Under the pieces are notes generated by a model. The model was not told the origin of the DNA. It searched no databases and saw nothing but the letters and a program-made list of their open reading frames with translations. A program made the translations under genes and the position numbers. A stretch of DNA of 64,000 bases from Onishia taeanensis (GTDB taxonomy: Bacteria; Pseudomonadota; Gammaproteobacteria; Pseudomonadales; Halomonadaceae). Positions 25,601-33,254 of the stretch are shown in pieces; the first letter of the stretch is position 1; every line of letters starts with the position of its first letter. The stretch covers positions 1 to 64,000 of the forward strand of contig NZ_QLSX01000008.1 in the NCBI RefSeq assembly GCF_003268885.1, in the 5' to 3' direction.

Positions 25601-27504
25601 GGCTCGCGCATTTCCTGCAGGTTGACGATTTCGCTGCCGTGATGCTCGAGGTTGAAGTCGTGAATCCAGTAGCTGCCATCGCGAGTCGTGATCTCGTAGG
25701 GGCGCTCACCGATCACGCGCAGGCCCAGGTTCTCCATGACCGGAAGTACGTCGGACAGCGGGATCGGACGGTCCTTGTGGAAGAGCTTCAGGTTGACGCC
25801 ATCGACGTCTTCCTCGACCAGGCGATACAGGGACAGCGACAGCGGTGCGCCCTGCTCGACTTCGGCGCAGTGATGAATATCGTAGACCGCGGAGCGGGCA
25901 CTGAAGTCCTCGCGGTAGCCGGCCGGGAAGGCATCGCGATAGATATCCAGCAGGCGATTGGCCTGCTCCTCGCCGAAGCCTTCCACCATGGCGTTGTGCA
26001 GGTCATCGCGCCAGCTGGTCGCCAGAGCGCTGACCTTTTGCTCCAGGCGCGCCAGGTCGTAGTCCACCGGGGCGTCGTCGTTGAAGCGCAGGATCAGTTG
26101 AATGCGCGCCAGTACTGACTCGGATAGATAGGTATTGAAATCACCGAAGCTGGCATTGAGCTCTTCGCAGAGCAGATTCTGAATGCGCACGCGCAGGTCG
26201 GTGGAGAAGACATCGCGCGGCACGAACACCAGGCAGGAATAGAACTTGCCGAAACGGTCTTCGCGCACGAACAGACGCACCCGACGACGTTCGCGAATAT
26301 TGAGAATTCCCACCGCGGTGCGGGTCAATTCCTCGTTGCTGATCTGGAACAGGTCATCGCGCGGATAGACGTTGAGAATCTGGCGCAGCTGGTGGCCGTC
26401 GTGGCCGTCCGGATCGACAGCAGCGGCTTCCATGACCGCATTGATCTTGCGGCGCAGTACAGGGATGTGGCGCGGCGAGTCGTTGTAGACGGTGGCTGCG
26501 AACAGGCCCAGGAAGCGGCGCTCGCCGATCACATTGCCCTGCTCGTCGTAGCGATCGATGGAGATGTAATCGGGGTAAGTCGGACGGTGCACCCGAGCGT
26601 GATAGGCACTCTTGGCAAACGACAGCAGCTCCGGCACCAGCACATAGTGATCGCCATCGATGCCCTGATCGTTACGGATCCGCTCCTGATAGCGTGACGC
26701 ATCGAGCGTGAAGACACCAAGCTCGCTGCCCTTGCGCTTCTTGAGCTGATCCTGACCATTGACCTGAACGACGTCGTAATCGTCATAGCCAAGGAAGGTG
26801 AAGTTGTTCTCGAGCAGCCACTCGAGGAAGGCAATCGCTTCCTTGTGGTCAGCGGCGGCAACCTTGGCCGGCTTGACGGCCTTGAGCTCGGCAAGGGATG
26901 CCTTGACCTGCTCGCGCATCGGCTCGAAGTCGGCTACTGCCGTGCGCACATCGGACAGCACATCGTGCAGGCTTGCTTCGATGTCAGCCAGCAGCTCGGG
27001 ATCTGAATGGCGGTCGACCTCGATGACAATCAACGACTCACGCCCTTTCGGCGCATCCTTGGCATGGGTGCCCGTCATGTACTCGAGCTGATATTTGGCA
27101 TCGCGCTTGGTGGCCAGCACCGCATTATAGATGGAGTGCACGGTGATGCCGCGGCGATTGAGCTCGATGCGCACCGAGTCGACCAGAAACGGCATGTCGC
27201 GTCCGATCACCTCGACCTGGGTGTGCGTCGACTGCCAGCCATGCCCCTCGAAGTCGGGGTTGAAGACCCGCACGACGGGCTCGTCGGGGTTGTGCTGCTG
27301 CATGAGATGCCAGGCGGAGAGCACGGCCCCGTAGAGATCCTCGAGACGGCGCTCGGCCAGATCGGCATAGGGGGCGTTGGCGAAGAATACCTCGGCGAAG
27401 GAGGCGATGGCCTTCACCTTGTCTTCGTCCAGACGGTGCGCCAGCTGTTCCTTAAGCTGGGCCAGCAATTCCTGCTTGTCATCGATCGCGACGTGTTGCA
27501 TCAA
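22660..27504 (-). CDS. gdhB: NAD-specific glutamate dehydrogenase, large bacterial type
   Basis: Converts glutamate to 2-oxoglutarate and ammonium with NAD, mainly in amino-acid catabolism. The 1614-residue length and architecture are those of the 180-kDa NAD-GDH class of Pseudomonas and Streptomyces: a long N-terminal regulatory part with ACT-like segments, then a catalytic core with [23 protein letters not shown] near residue 845, [23 protein letters not shown] just before it, [18 protein letters not shown] and [16 protein letters not shown]. A helical C-terminal domain follows. It is the largest gene here, is monocistronic and has no frameshift. A long open frame on the opposite strand is a codon-bias shadow. 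Confidence 0.95.
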   Translation of the reverse strand: [1614 protein letters not shown]

Positions 27505-27661
27505 TCACCTCGGCTGACACCAACCCTCCTGGGTCGGCGGGAAATTCGTAGACACGTCCATGACGGTCATGGAGGCCTTAAGGATACGTCAGAGCCGCAA
27601 CGGGCCCTACTGAATTAACCCTTTGTCATGGAGCATGTCAGTTACGCATCGGTCCTTGACT

Positions 27662-28768
27662 TCATGCCCGGCGCTCGAGAAGCACCCCACATTCACAGTG
27701 GTGCGTCCAGGGGAACTGGTCGAACAGGGCGAAGCGCGTGATGTCATGGGTCTGGGTCAGGCGCGCCAAGTTGGCTACCAGGGTATCCGGATTGCATGAA
27801 ATGTAGATGATACGGTCATAACCGCTGAGCTGATCGCAGCTCTCGTCATCAAGGCCAGCGCGGGGCGGGTCGACCAGCACGGTAGAGAAATCGTAGTCGG
27901 CAAGCCCCATCTCGGCCACCCGGCGGCCGCCCTTCTCGCCCTTCAGCGCCAGGGAGAACTCCTCGGCGGACATCCGCGACACATGCACATTATCGACGTC
28001 GTTGGCGGCGAGGTTAGCCTTGGCCGACGCCACCGAGGTGCGCGAGATTTCGGTGGCCAGCACGCGGCGAAAGTTCTCGGCCAGCGCCACCGTGAAGTTG
28101 CCATTACCACAGTAGAGCTCGACCAGGTCACGCTCCTCGCTGTGGCGCGTGGCGTCCAGTGCCCAGCCAAGCATCGACTGGCAGATCGCGGCATTAGGCT
28201 GGGTGAAGCTGTTCTCGACCTGCTGATAGTTAAGCTCGCGCCCCTCGACGGTGAGGCGCTCCCAGACATGATTGCGGGTCAGTACCAGGCGTTGCTTGCG
28301 AGAGCGGCCGATGATCATCACCCCGAGACGCTTCTCCAGCGCCCGGGCCGCGGATTCCCAGTCCTCGCCCAGGGGGCGATGATAGATCAGAGTGATCAGT
28401 GCCTCGCCGGACAGGGTGGTGAGAAAATCGACCTGAAACAGCTTGCGGCCGAGCACCTGATCCTCGCGCACCGCCTCGAGCAGCAGGGGCATCAGCTCAT
28501 TGATCCGCTCGCTGGCCACCGGGAACTGGTCGACTCGAACCGGGAGTTTCTTGCCCGGGCGCTCCGGGTCAGGCTCGAACATGGCATAGAAGAGCTCGTC
28601 GCCCTCGCGCCAGATGCGAAACTCACAGCGCATGCGGTAATGGCTCGCTGGCGAGGCAAAGACCTCGAGCTCAGGCGTCGCCAGGTGCGAGAACTGGGTG
28701 GTGATGCGCTCGCGTTTGGCCTCGAGCTGCTCGCCATAGCGGGCGGGGTCAACAACGGGTACGGCCAC
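27662..28768 (-). CDS. trmA: tRNA (uracil-5-)-methyltransferase
   Basis: Makes the nearly universal m5U54 (ribothymidine) of tRNA with SAM. The 368-residue length matches E. coli TrmA (366). Seen are FHPVRVDQ-like substrate elements (KLPVRVDQFPVASERIN), FTQPNAAICQSML, the SAM motif LVELYCGNGNFTVALAENF and the catalytic region YISCNPDTLVANL. The start is a GTG at 28768, chosen because AAGGAG lies six bases upstream and the alignment with the family begins there; the upstream open frame overlaps murI. It follows murI by 16 bases and is its operon partner. Confidence 0.93.
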   Translation of the reverse strand: MAVPVVDPARYGEQLEAKRERITTQFSHLATPELEVFASPASHYRMRCEFRIWREGDELFYAMFEPDPERPGKKLPVRVDQFPVASERINELMPLLLEAVREDQVLGRKLFQVDFLTTLSGEALITLIYHRPLGEDWESAARALEKRLGVMIIGRSRKQRLVLTRNHVWERLTVEGRELNYQQVENSFTQPNAAICQSMLGWALDATRHSEERDLVELYCGNGNFTVALAENFRRVLATEISRTSVASAKANLAANDVDNVHVSRMSAEEFSLALKGEKGGRRVAEMGLADYDFSTVLVDPPRAGLDDESCDQLSGYDRIIYISCNPDTLVANLARLTQTHDITRFALFDQFPWTHHCECGVLLERRA

Positions 28769-28784
28769 AGAGTCTCCTTGTGAA

Positions 28785-29630
28785 TCAGTCAGTCGGTCTA
28801 TCAAATGCGCAAACAGGGGGGCAGGCCTCGAACGCCGTCGTCGCCACCATGAGCTTTTGCGGGGCGGCAAAGCCATAGCCGGCCAATACCGAGGCGAGAG
28901 AAACACTCGCCGCGGTCACCCAGGCGGCGCCGAGGCCTTCACCGCCGGAACCTTCTGCGCGCGGCAGCGGCGCGACTACCTGCGCCACGCGGCGAGCAAT
29001 CGCATCGCCTGAGTCGATCCAGGTGATCGGACGCGGCGCGGCCGCGGCAAGCGCTCGCGTCAGCAACGGAAAGTGCGTGCAGCCCAGCACCACGGTATCC
29101 AGTGCCGGGTCCTCCCACAGCGGCGCCAGGCAATCGGCGATCACTTGATCATCCAGCGGTTCGCCGGCCAGCTGACGCTCGGCTTGCCCGACCAGCGGGT
29201 CGGCGGCCAGTCGCATCACCTGGCAGTGACCCGCGAAGTCCTCGATCAGCCGGCGCGTGTAAGGTCGATGCACCGTCGCCGAGGTCGCAAGCAGTGCCAG
29301 ATGGCCGCTGCGACTGGCCGCTGCTGCCGGTTTGATGGCCGGCACGGTGCCGATCACCGGAATCGCCAACCTATCGCGCAGTGCCTCGAGCGCCAGGGTG
29401 CTCGCGGTGTTGCAGGCCACCACCAGGGCACTGGCTTGGCTTGCCTCCACGGCCGCCTGGCAGACCGTTACAATGCGCGCCACCAACCAGTCATCGGGCT
29501 TGGTCCCGTAGGGCAGCATGGCATTGTCGCAGGCATAGCAAAGCGCCGCCTCGGGCAGGCGCTGGCGAATGGCGGCGACCACCGAAAGGCCACCGACACC
29601 TGAATCGAAGATCAGAATAGGACCGCTCAT
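28785..29630 (-). CDS. murI: Glutamate racemase
   Basis: Supplies D-glutamate for peptidoglycan. The 281-residue protein starts MSGPILIFDSGVGGLSV, the family signature, and has both catalytic cysteines: VVACNTAST and VLGCTHFPLL. CDNAMLPYGTK is the conserved substrate-site loop. AGGA lies nine bases before the ATG at 29630; the open frame continues upstream without family sequence. The C-terminal 50 residues are less conserved and alanine-rich. trmA follows in the same transcript. Confidence 0.93.
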   Translation of the reverse strand: MSGPILIFDSGVGGLSVVAAIRQRLPEAALCYACDNAMLPYGTKPDDWLVARIVTVCQAAVEASQASALVVACNTASTLALEALRDRLAIPVIGTVPAIKPAAAASRSGHLALLATSATVHRPYTRRLIEDFAGHCQVMRLAADPLVGQAERQLAGEPLDDQVIADCLAPLWEDPALDTVVLGCTHFPLLTRALAAAAPRPITWIDSGDAIARRVAQVVAPLPRAEGSGGEGLGAAWVTAASVSLASVLAGYGFAAPQKLMVATTAFEACPPVCAFDRPTD

Positions 29631-30012
29631 CCGCAACGGTCCTGAATCGACTGCATGGACTAGGTCTCCTTGGCGTGATGGTGCGCCCACTCCGAGGCTT
29701 TCTAAACGGTATTTCTCCAAGCGTCTTGTCCCGTCAACGACCTGCCTCGCTGGGTCAGGCCTGCTGAGAATGGCACTGAGGTCAAGAGCGCCGCAAAGGG
29801 AAGCATTCTACCCCAGCCGCCGGCCAGGGGCCGAGCCCATCGAACCGAATGGCGCCGCCGATACGACACCGCCCGGCCAAGTGGCCGGGCGGACAGGGCG
29901 ATACGCGATTTCTGTCTATGAAAGACTCTATCTATGAAGGTCTCGATCTTAGAAAGCCGGTACAAAGCGTTCGTCTAAGGTCTCGGTCAGGAGACGCAAG
30001 GAAAGAGGCAGA
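29631..30012. other. Intergenic region between the hemerythrin-like gene and murI
   Basis: No gene is supported. A perfect inverted repeat (CCGCCCGGCCA/TGGCCGGGCGG, 29869-29892) could end the upstream minus-strand transcript, though a T tract is missing. The murI promoter must lie between it and 29630 but no clear boxes were seen. Confidence 0.5.
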
Positions 30013-30564
30013 TCAGACCATCGGGTCCGGCGCCGCGCAAAGCTCGGCATAGAGCTCCGGGTAGGCTTCTTGAAGGCTTTCAAGCTTGGCTGCTGCACCC
30101 TCGGGCAGCGATTCGGCGAGAACCTTCATGGCCTCCTCATCAAAATGTTCACGAATCAGCGGGAAGAGCTCCTCGCGTTCGTCGCGCAGGTAGGCGCGGT
30201 GTGCCTCAAGGTAGGCACCTAGATCATCGGCGAAGCGGTCCATGGGGATCGCCACGTCCATCAGCACCATGTCCAGATCGTGAGACAGACGCATCAGGCG
30301 CTCATGCAGGGCATGGTAGTTATCAGCCAAGCGCTCGCTGAGCCCCTGGGCTTCGGGCGCCTTGTCCATCAACTCCTGACCGAAGACCTTCTCCAGCGGC
30401 ACGGTAAAACCGTCCATGTACTCGAGGATGTAATCGACGACCTCGCGCACCAGTTGAAAATCTGGGCGCTCACCCTCCGCCAGCGTTTTATGTTTGAGCT
30501 GCAACACGTGCAGCAGCCGCGCCATGTTGGCATGGTCCAGGCGCAGTTGATTCAGCATCGGCAT
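30013..30564 (-). CDS. Hemerythrin-fold (HHE) protein with degenerate metal site
   Basis: A 183-residue all-helical protein that aligns over its length with bacterial hemerythrin HHE-domain proteins, starting MPMLNQLRLDHANMARLL. Only the first ligand histidine (in LDHANM) is kept. Where relatives have FHHPKED this protein has FTVPLEK; where they have a histidine before the AL of helix 3 it has tyrosine (NYHAL); and the HMxxEE of helix 4 reads AYLRDERE. Oxygen or iron binding as in normal family members is therefore unlikely. AGGAGG stands seven bases before the ATG at 30564; upstream in-frame ATGs lack this. It diverges from rarA. Confidence 0.75.
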   Translation of the reverse strand: MPMLNQLRLDHANMARLLHVLQLKHKTLAEGERPDFQLVREVVDYILEYMDGFTVPLEKVFGQELMDKAPEAQGLSERLADNYHALHERLMRLSHDLDMVLMDVAIPMDRFADDLGAYLEAHRAYLRDEREELFPLIREHFDEEAMKVLAESLPEGAAAKLESLQEAYPELYAELCAAPDPMV

Positions 30565-30954
30565 GACGGGACCTCCTGTGCTGTCCGGGGCGAACGTCTG
30601 TATGGTCATTGGATTCTCCGAGCGTCTCCGGGTTCGATAATCTTTCAGCGCAAGCATCTCTGACCGCTAATGTCTCACTCAACGATCTGGACAACCAGCA
30701 TGAAAGCAGATGCAGTCCCCACTGGTGCAACGGCGACATAGGCGTTACGGGCGCTGCTCACTAGTGCCCCGATACTGGCCCCCGTCTGGATACGCCTAAT
30801 AGGATGCGCCTATGGTGACCCTCCTGCTGCCAGCCTAGAATATCTAACCCTAGCGCCTCCTTCACCGATATGCCTAGCGCTAGAAGCTATATACATATAG
30901 ACCTTAGCACTAAAAGCGACGCTGAACTCTACTCGTCACAGGACACCGCTAATC
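30565..30954. other. Divergent region between the hemerythrin-like gene and rarA
   Basis: No gene is supported. The 110 bases before rarA are locally AT-rich and contain several CTAGCG/CCTAG repeats (about 30848-30890) and a TATACATATAG element that could hold the rarA -10 box. Promoters of both divergent genes are expected here. Confidence 0.4.
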
Positions 30955-32292
30955 ATGGATCTCTTCAGCCAGCAGCACGCCCAGGAGCACGCGCCCCTGG
31001 CCTACCGGATGCGCCCCCGCCAGCTGAGCGACTATGTCGGTCAGCTGGCGCTGGTCGGCCCCGGCAAGCCGCTGCGCCGCATGGTCGAAACCGCCACCGT
31101 GCGCTCGATGATTCTGTGGGGGCCGCCGGGGGTCGGCAAGACGACCCTGGCCGAGATTCTGGCCAATGAATCCGGTGCCGAGCTCGAGCACATGTCGGCG
31201 GTGATGGCGGGGGTCAAGGATATCCGCGCCGCCGTGGAGCGGGCGGGCGTCGCTCAGGGCCAGAACCGCCCCACGCTGCTTTTCCTCGACGAGATCCACC
31301 GCCTCAACAAGAGCCAGCAGGATGCCCTGCTGCCGCATGTGGAGTCGGGCCTGCTGACGCTGATCGGCGCTACCACCGAGAACCCGTCTTTCGAGGTCAA
31401 CTCGGCACTGCTCTCCCGGGCTCGGGTCTATGTACTCAAGGCGCTCGGTGAAGAGGAGCTGCTCGCGGTGCTGCGCCAGGCGCTGGAGGATCGCGAGCGA
31501 GGCCTTGGCGCGCGACGCATCCATGCCGAAGACGACGTGCTCAAGCTGCTTGCCCATGCTGCCGGTGGCGATGCCCGCCGGGCGCTGGGACTGCTGGAAA
31601 CCGCCTGCGACTTCACCCATCCCGACGGCGACGGCGAGCGGCTCGAGAAAGAGGGCCTGGCCGAGGTGCTCGGCCATCAGGCCAGTGCCTTCGACAAGCA
31701 GGGCGATCACTTCTATGACTTGCTCTCGGCCATCCACAAGTCGATCCGCTCCTCGCGCGTCGATGCGGCCCTGCTCTATATCGCCCAGTTCACCCAGGGC
31801 GGCGGCGACCCGCTGGATGTGATCCGGCGACTGACGGCCATTGCCTCTGAAGACGTCGGCAATGCCGATCCGCGGGCGCTGCCGTTGGTCATGGCGGCCT
31901 GGGATGCCTACCTGCGCCTGGGCGATTACGAAGGCCAGCGAGCCATCGCTCAGGCCGCCATTCATCTCGCCATCGCCCCCAAGAGCAATGCCATCGACCA
32001 GGCCTGGAAGAAGGCCAAAGCCTTTGCCGCCGAGCACCCCACCCTCGACGTCCCGAGCTACCTGCGCAATGCCCCCACCAAGCTGATGGAATCCCTCGGC
32101 CACGGTCAGGGCTATCGCTATGCCCATAACGAACCCAACGGCTATCCGGCCGGTTCGTCACATGATTGCTGGCCGGAGGGCGCGCCGCGCACCAGCCTCT
32201 ACGCTCCCAGCGAATACGGCCAGGAGAAGCGCTTCAAGCAGATGCTCGAGTGGCGCGCCGAGCTCGACGCACAGGCCGATCAGCAGCAGTGA
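30955..32292 (+). CDS. rarA: Replication-associated recombination protein A (MgsA)
   Basis: AAA+ ATPase related to clamp loaders that acts at stalled replication forks. The 445-residue length matches E. coli RarA (447). Seen are the N-terminal [16 protein letters not shown], Walker [10 protein letters not shown], Walker [17 protein letters not shown], sensor 1 [13 protein letters not shown] and arginine-finger [11 protein letters not shown]. The C-terminal tetramerisation domain carries [13 protein letters not shown]. It converges on lolA; ftsK-lolA-rarA neighbourhood is typical for gammaproteobacteria. Confidence 0.94.
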   Translation: MDLFSQQHAQEHAPLAYRMRPRQLSDYVGQLALVGPGKPLRRMVETATVRSMILWGPPGVGKTTLAEILANESGAELEHMSAVMAGVKDIRAAVERAGVAQGQNRPTLLFLDEIHRLNKSQQDALLPHVESGLLTLIGATTENPSFEVNSALLSRARVYVLKALGEEELLAVLRQALEDRERGLGARRIHAEDDVLKLLAHAAGGDARRALGLLETACDFTHPDGDGERLEKEGLAEVLGHQASAFDKQGDHFYDLLSAIHKSIRSSRVDAALLYIAQFTQGGGDPLDVIRRLTAIASEDVGNADPRALPLVMAAWDAYLRLGDYEGQRAIAQAAIHLAIAPKSNAIDQAWKKAKAFAAEHPTLDVPSYLRNAPTKLMESLGHGQGYRYAHNEPNGYPAGSSHDCWPEGAPRTSLYAPSEYGQEKRFKQMLEWRAELDAQADQQQ

Positions 32293-32340
32293 CAATACCT
32301 GCCACTGCTGATGAACGTCCCTGACCAGGCAACGCTAACC

Positions 32341-32375
32341 AAAACGCCCCTGGCCTTGAGGCTCAGGGGCGTTTT
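32341..32375. terminator. Bidirectional terminator between rarA and lolA
   Basis: Perfect 12-bp stem with arms AAAACGCCCCTG and CAGGGGCGTTTT around an 11-base loop. A/T tracts on both sides fit both converging genes. Confidence 0.85.
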
Positions 32376-32472
32376 GTCAGAGGCTTAGTTATTTCAGATG
32401 CTTAGCTATGTCAGGGACTGTAGCGTGCCAAAGGCTTCAGCGTGTCAGAGGCTTAAGCGTGCCAGAGGTTAG
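32372..32472. repeat. Degenerate 17-bp tandem repeat, about six units
   Basis: Successive units (17,17,16,17,17,17 bases) share the core GTCAGAGGCTTAG, for example AGCGTGCCAAAGGCTTC, AGCGTGTCAGAGGCTTA and AGCGTGCCAGAGGTTAG. The array begins in the terminator's T tract and its last unit contains the TAA stop of lolA (32469-32471). Confidence 0.7.
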
Positions 32473-33098
32473 CGCGCGGTCTCGCGGATAACATCGACCC
32501 CTTCGGGAATCTCGAACGTGAAACGCGCGTCATCGATGGCAGCGTTCTGTTCCACGTTATCGAAGGCGATAGCGGTACGCTGGCCGGTGCTGTCGGTCAT
32601 CTGCAGCATGCCGAGTTCCTCGGCGTAGAAGGTCAGCTGCAGTTCCTCGAAGAGCGTATCGGGACTGCGTGGGTCCAGGGTGAAGGTCTCAGCGGTTCCC
32701 TGCTGGCGACGTTCGACGTCGTAGTTCGTCGTGAGCTCATCGGCGCTACCCGAGAGCAACAGGGCCGGGGTATGGGTGACCCGCGTATCCAGCGGCTGCA
32801 CGGTGACCTGCTCCAGGTCTGGGTCATGCAGGTAGATATCTTGACCGTCAGAGACCACCACCTGGCGGTAGGGTGACTCGACCTCCCAGCGGAAGCGGCC
32901 CGGACGCGACAGCCACATGCGCCCGCTGGCCTGCTGCAGACGCTGGCCGCTGCCGTCGAGGATCTGTTGCTCGAAATCGGCCTGGTAGGTGTTGATCGGC
33001 TCCAGCAGCTGCGTCAAGCGCTCGGCGTCTTCGTCGGCCAGCGCCGTAAGCGGCATCATCAGGGCGAAGCCGAAGGTGGCAAGGCGTGTCGGTGTCAT
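32469..33098 (-). CDS. lolA: Outer-membrane lipoprotein carrier protein
   Basis: Periplasmic chaperone that carries lipoproteins from LolCDE to the outer membrane. The 209-residue precursor has a Sec signal peptide of about 21 residues ending ALA before DEDAERL. The mature part shows the LolA pattern YQADFEQQILDGSGQRLQQASGRMWLSRPGRFRWEVESPYRQ, conserved across the family. AAGGAG precedes the ATG at 33098 by five bases. It lies downstream of ftsK in the same direction with about 155 bases between, the usual ftsK-lolA order. Confidence 0.92.
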   Translation of the reverse strand: MTPTRLATFGFALMMPLTALADEDAERLTQLLEPINTYQADFEQQILDGSGQRLQQASGRMWLSRPGRFRWEVESPYRQVVVSDGQDIYLHDPDLEQVTVQPLDTRVTHTPALLLSGSADELTTNYDVERRQQGTAETFTLDPRSPDTLFEELQLTFYAEELGMLQMTDSTGQRTAIAFDNVEQNAAIDDARFTFEIPEGVDVIRETAR

Positions 33099-33254
33099 GG
33101 CGTCTCCTTGGCCGGCAATCGCCGGCAAATGTATCCCGTCTCCGCGTGCATCCAGCAAGGGTGCACTACTGAGACCGGCGACGCGGCGCCGGGTTGCCCC
33201 GGCAACGCGCCTTCCTTGTTTGCTGCACGGTTTGTCGAATCACGATCACCGGCG

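Noticed and set aside
22744-26118. A 1124-codon open frame antisense to gdhB
   Set aside because: It is in the mirror frame of a well-identified gene with strong third-position GC bias, shows no domain and has no ribosome site. The same applies to the long antisense frames over ftsK (32967-34787), icd (42204-44117), rlmKL and clpA.
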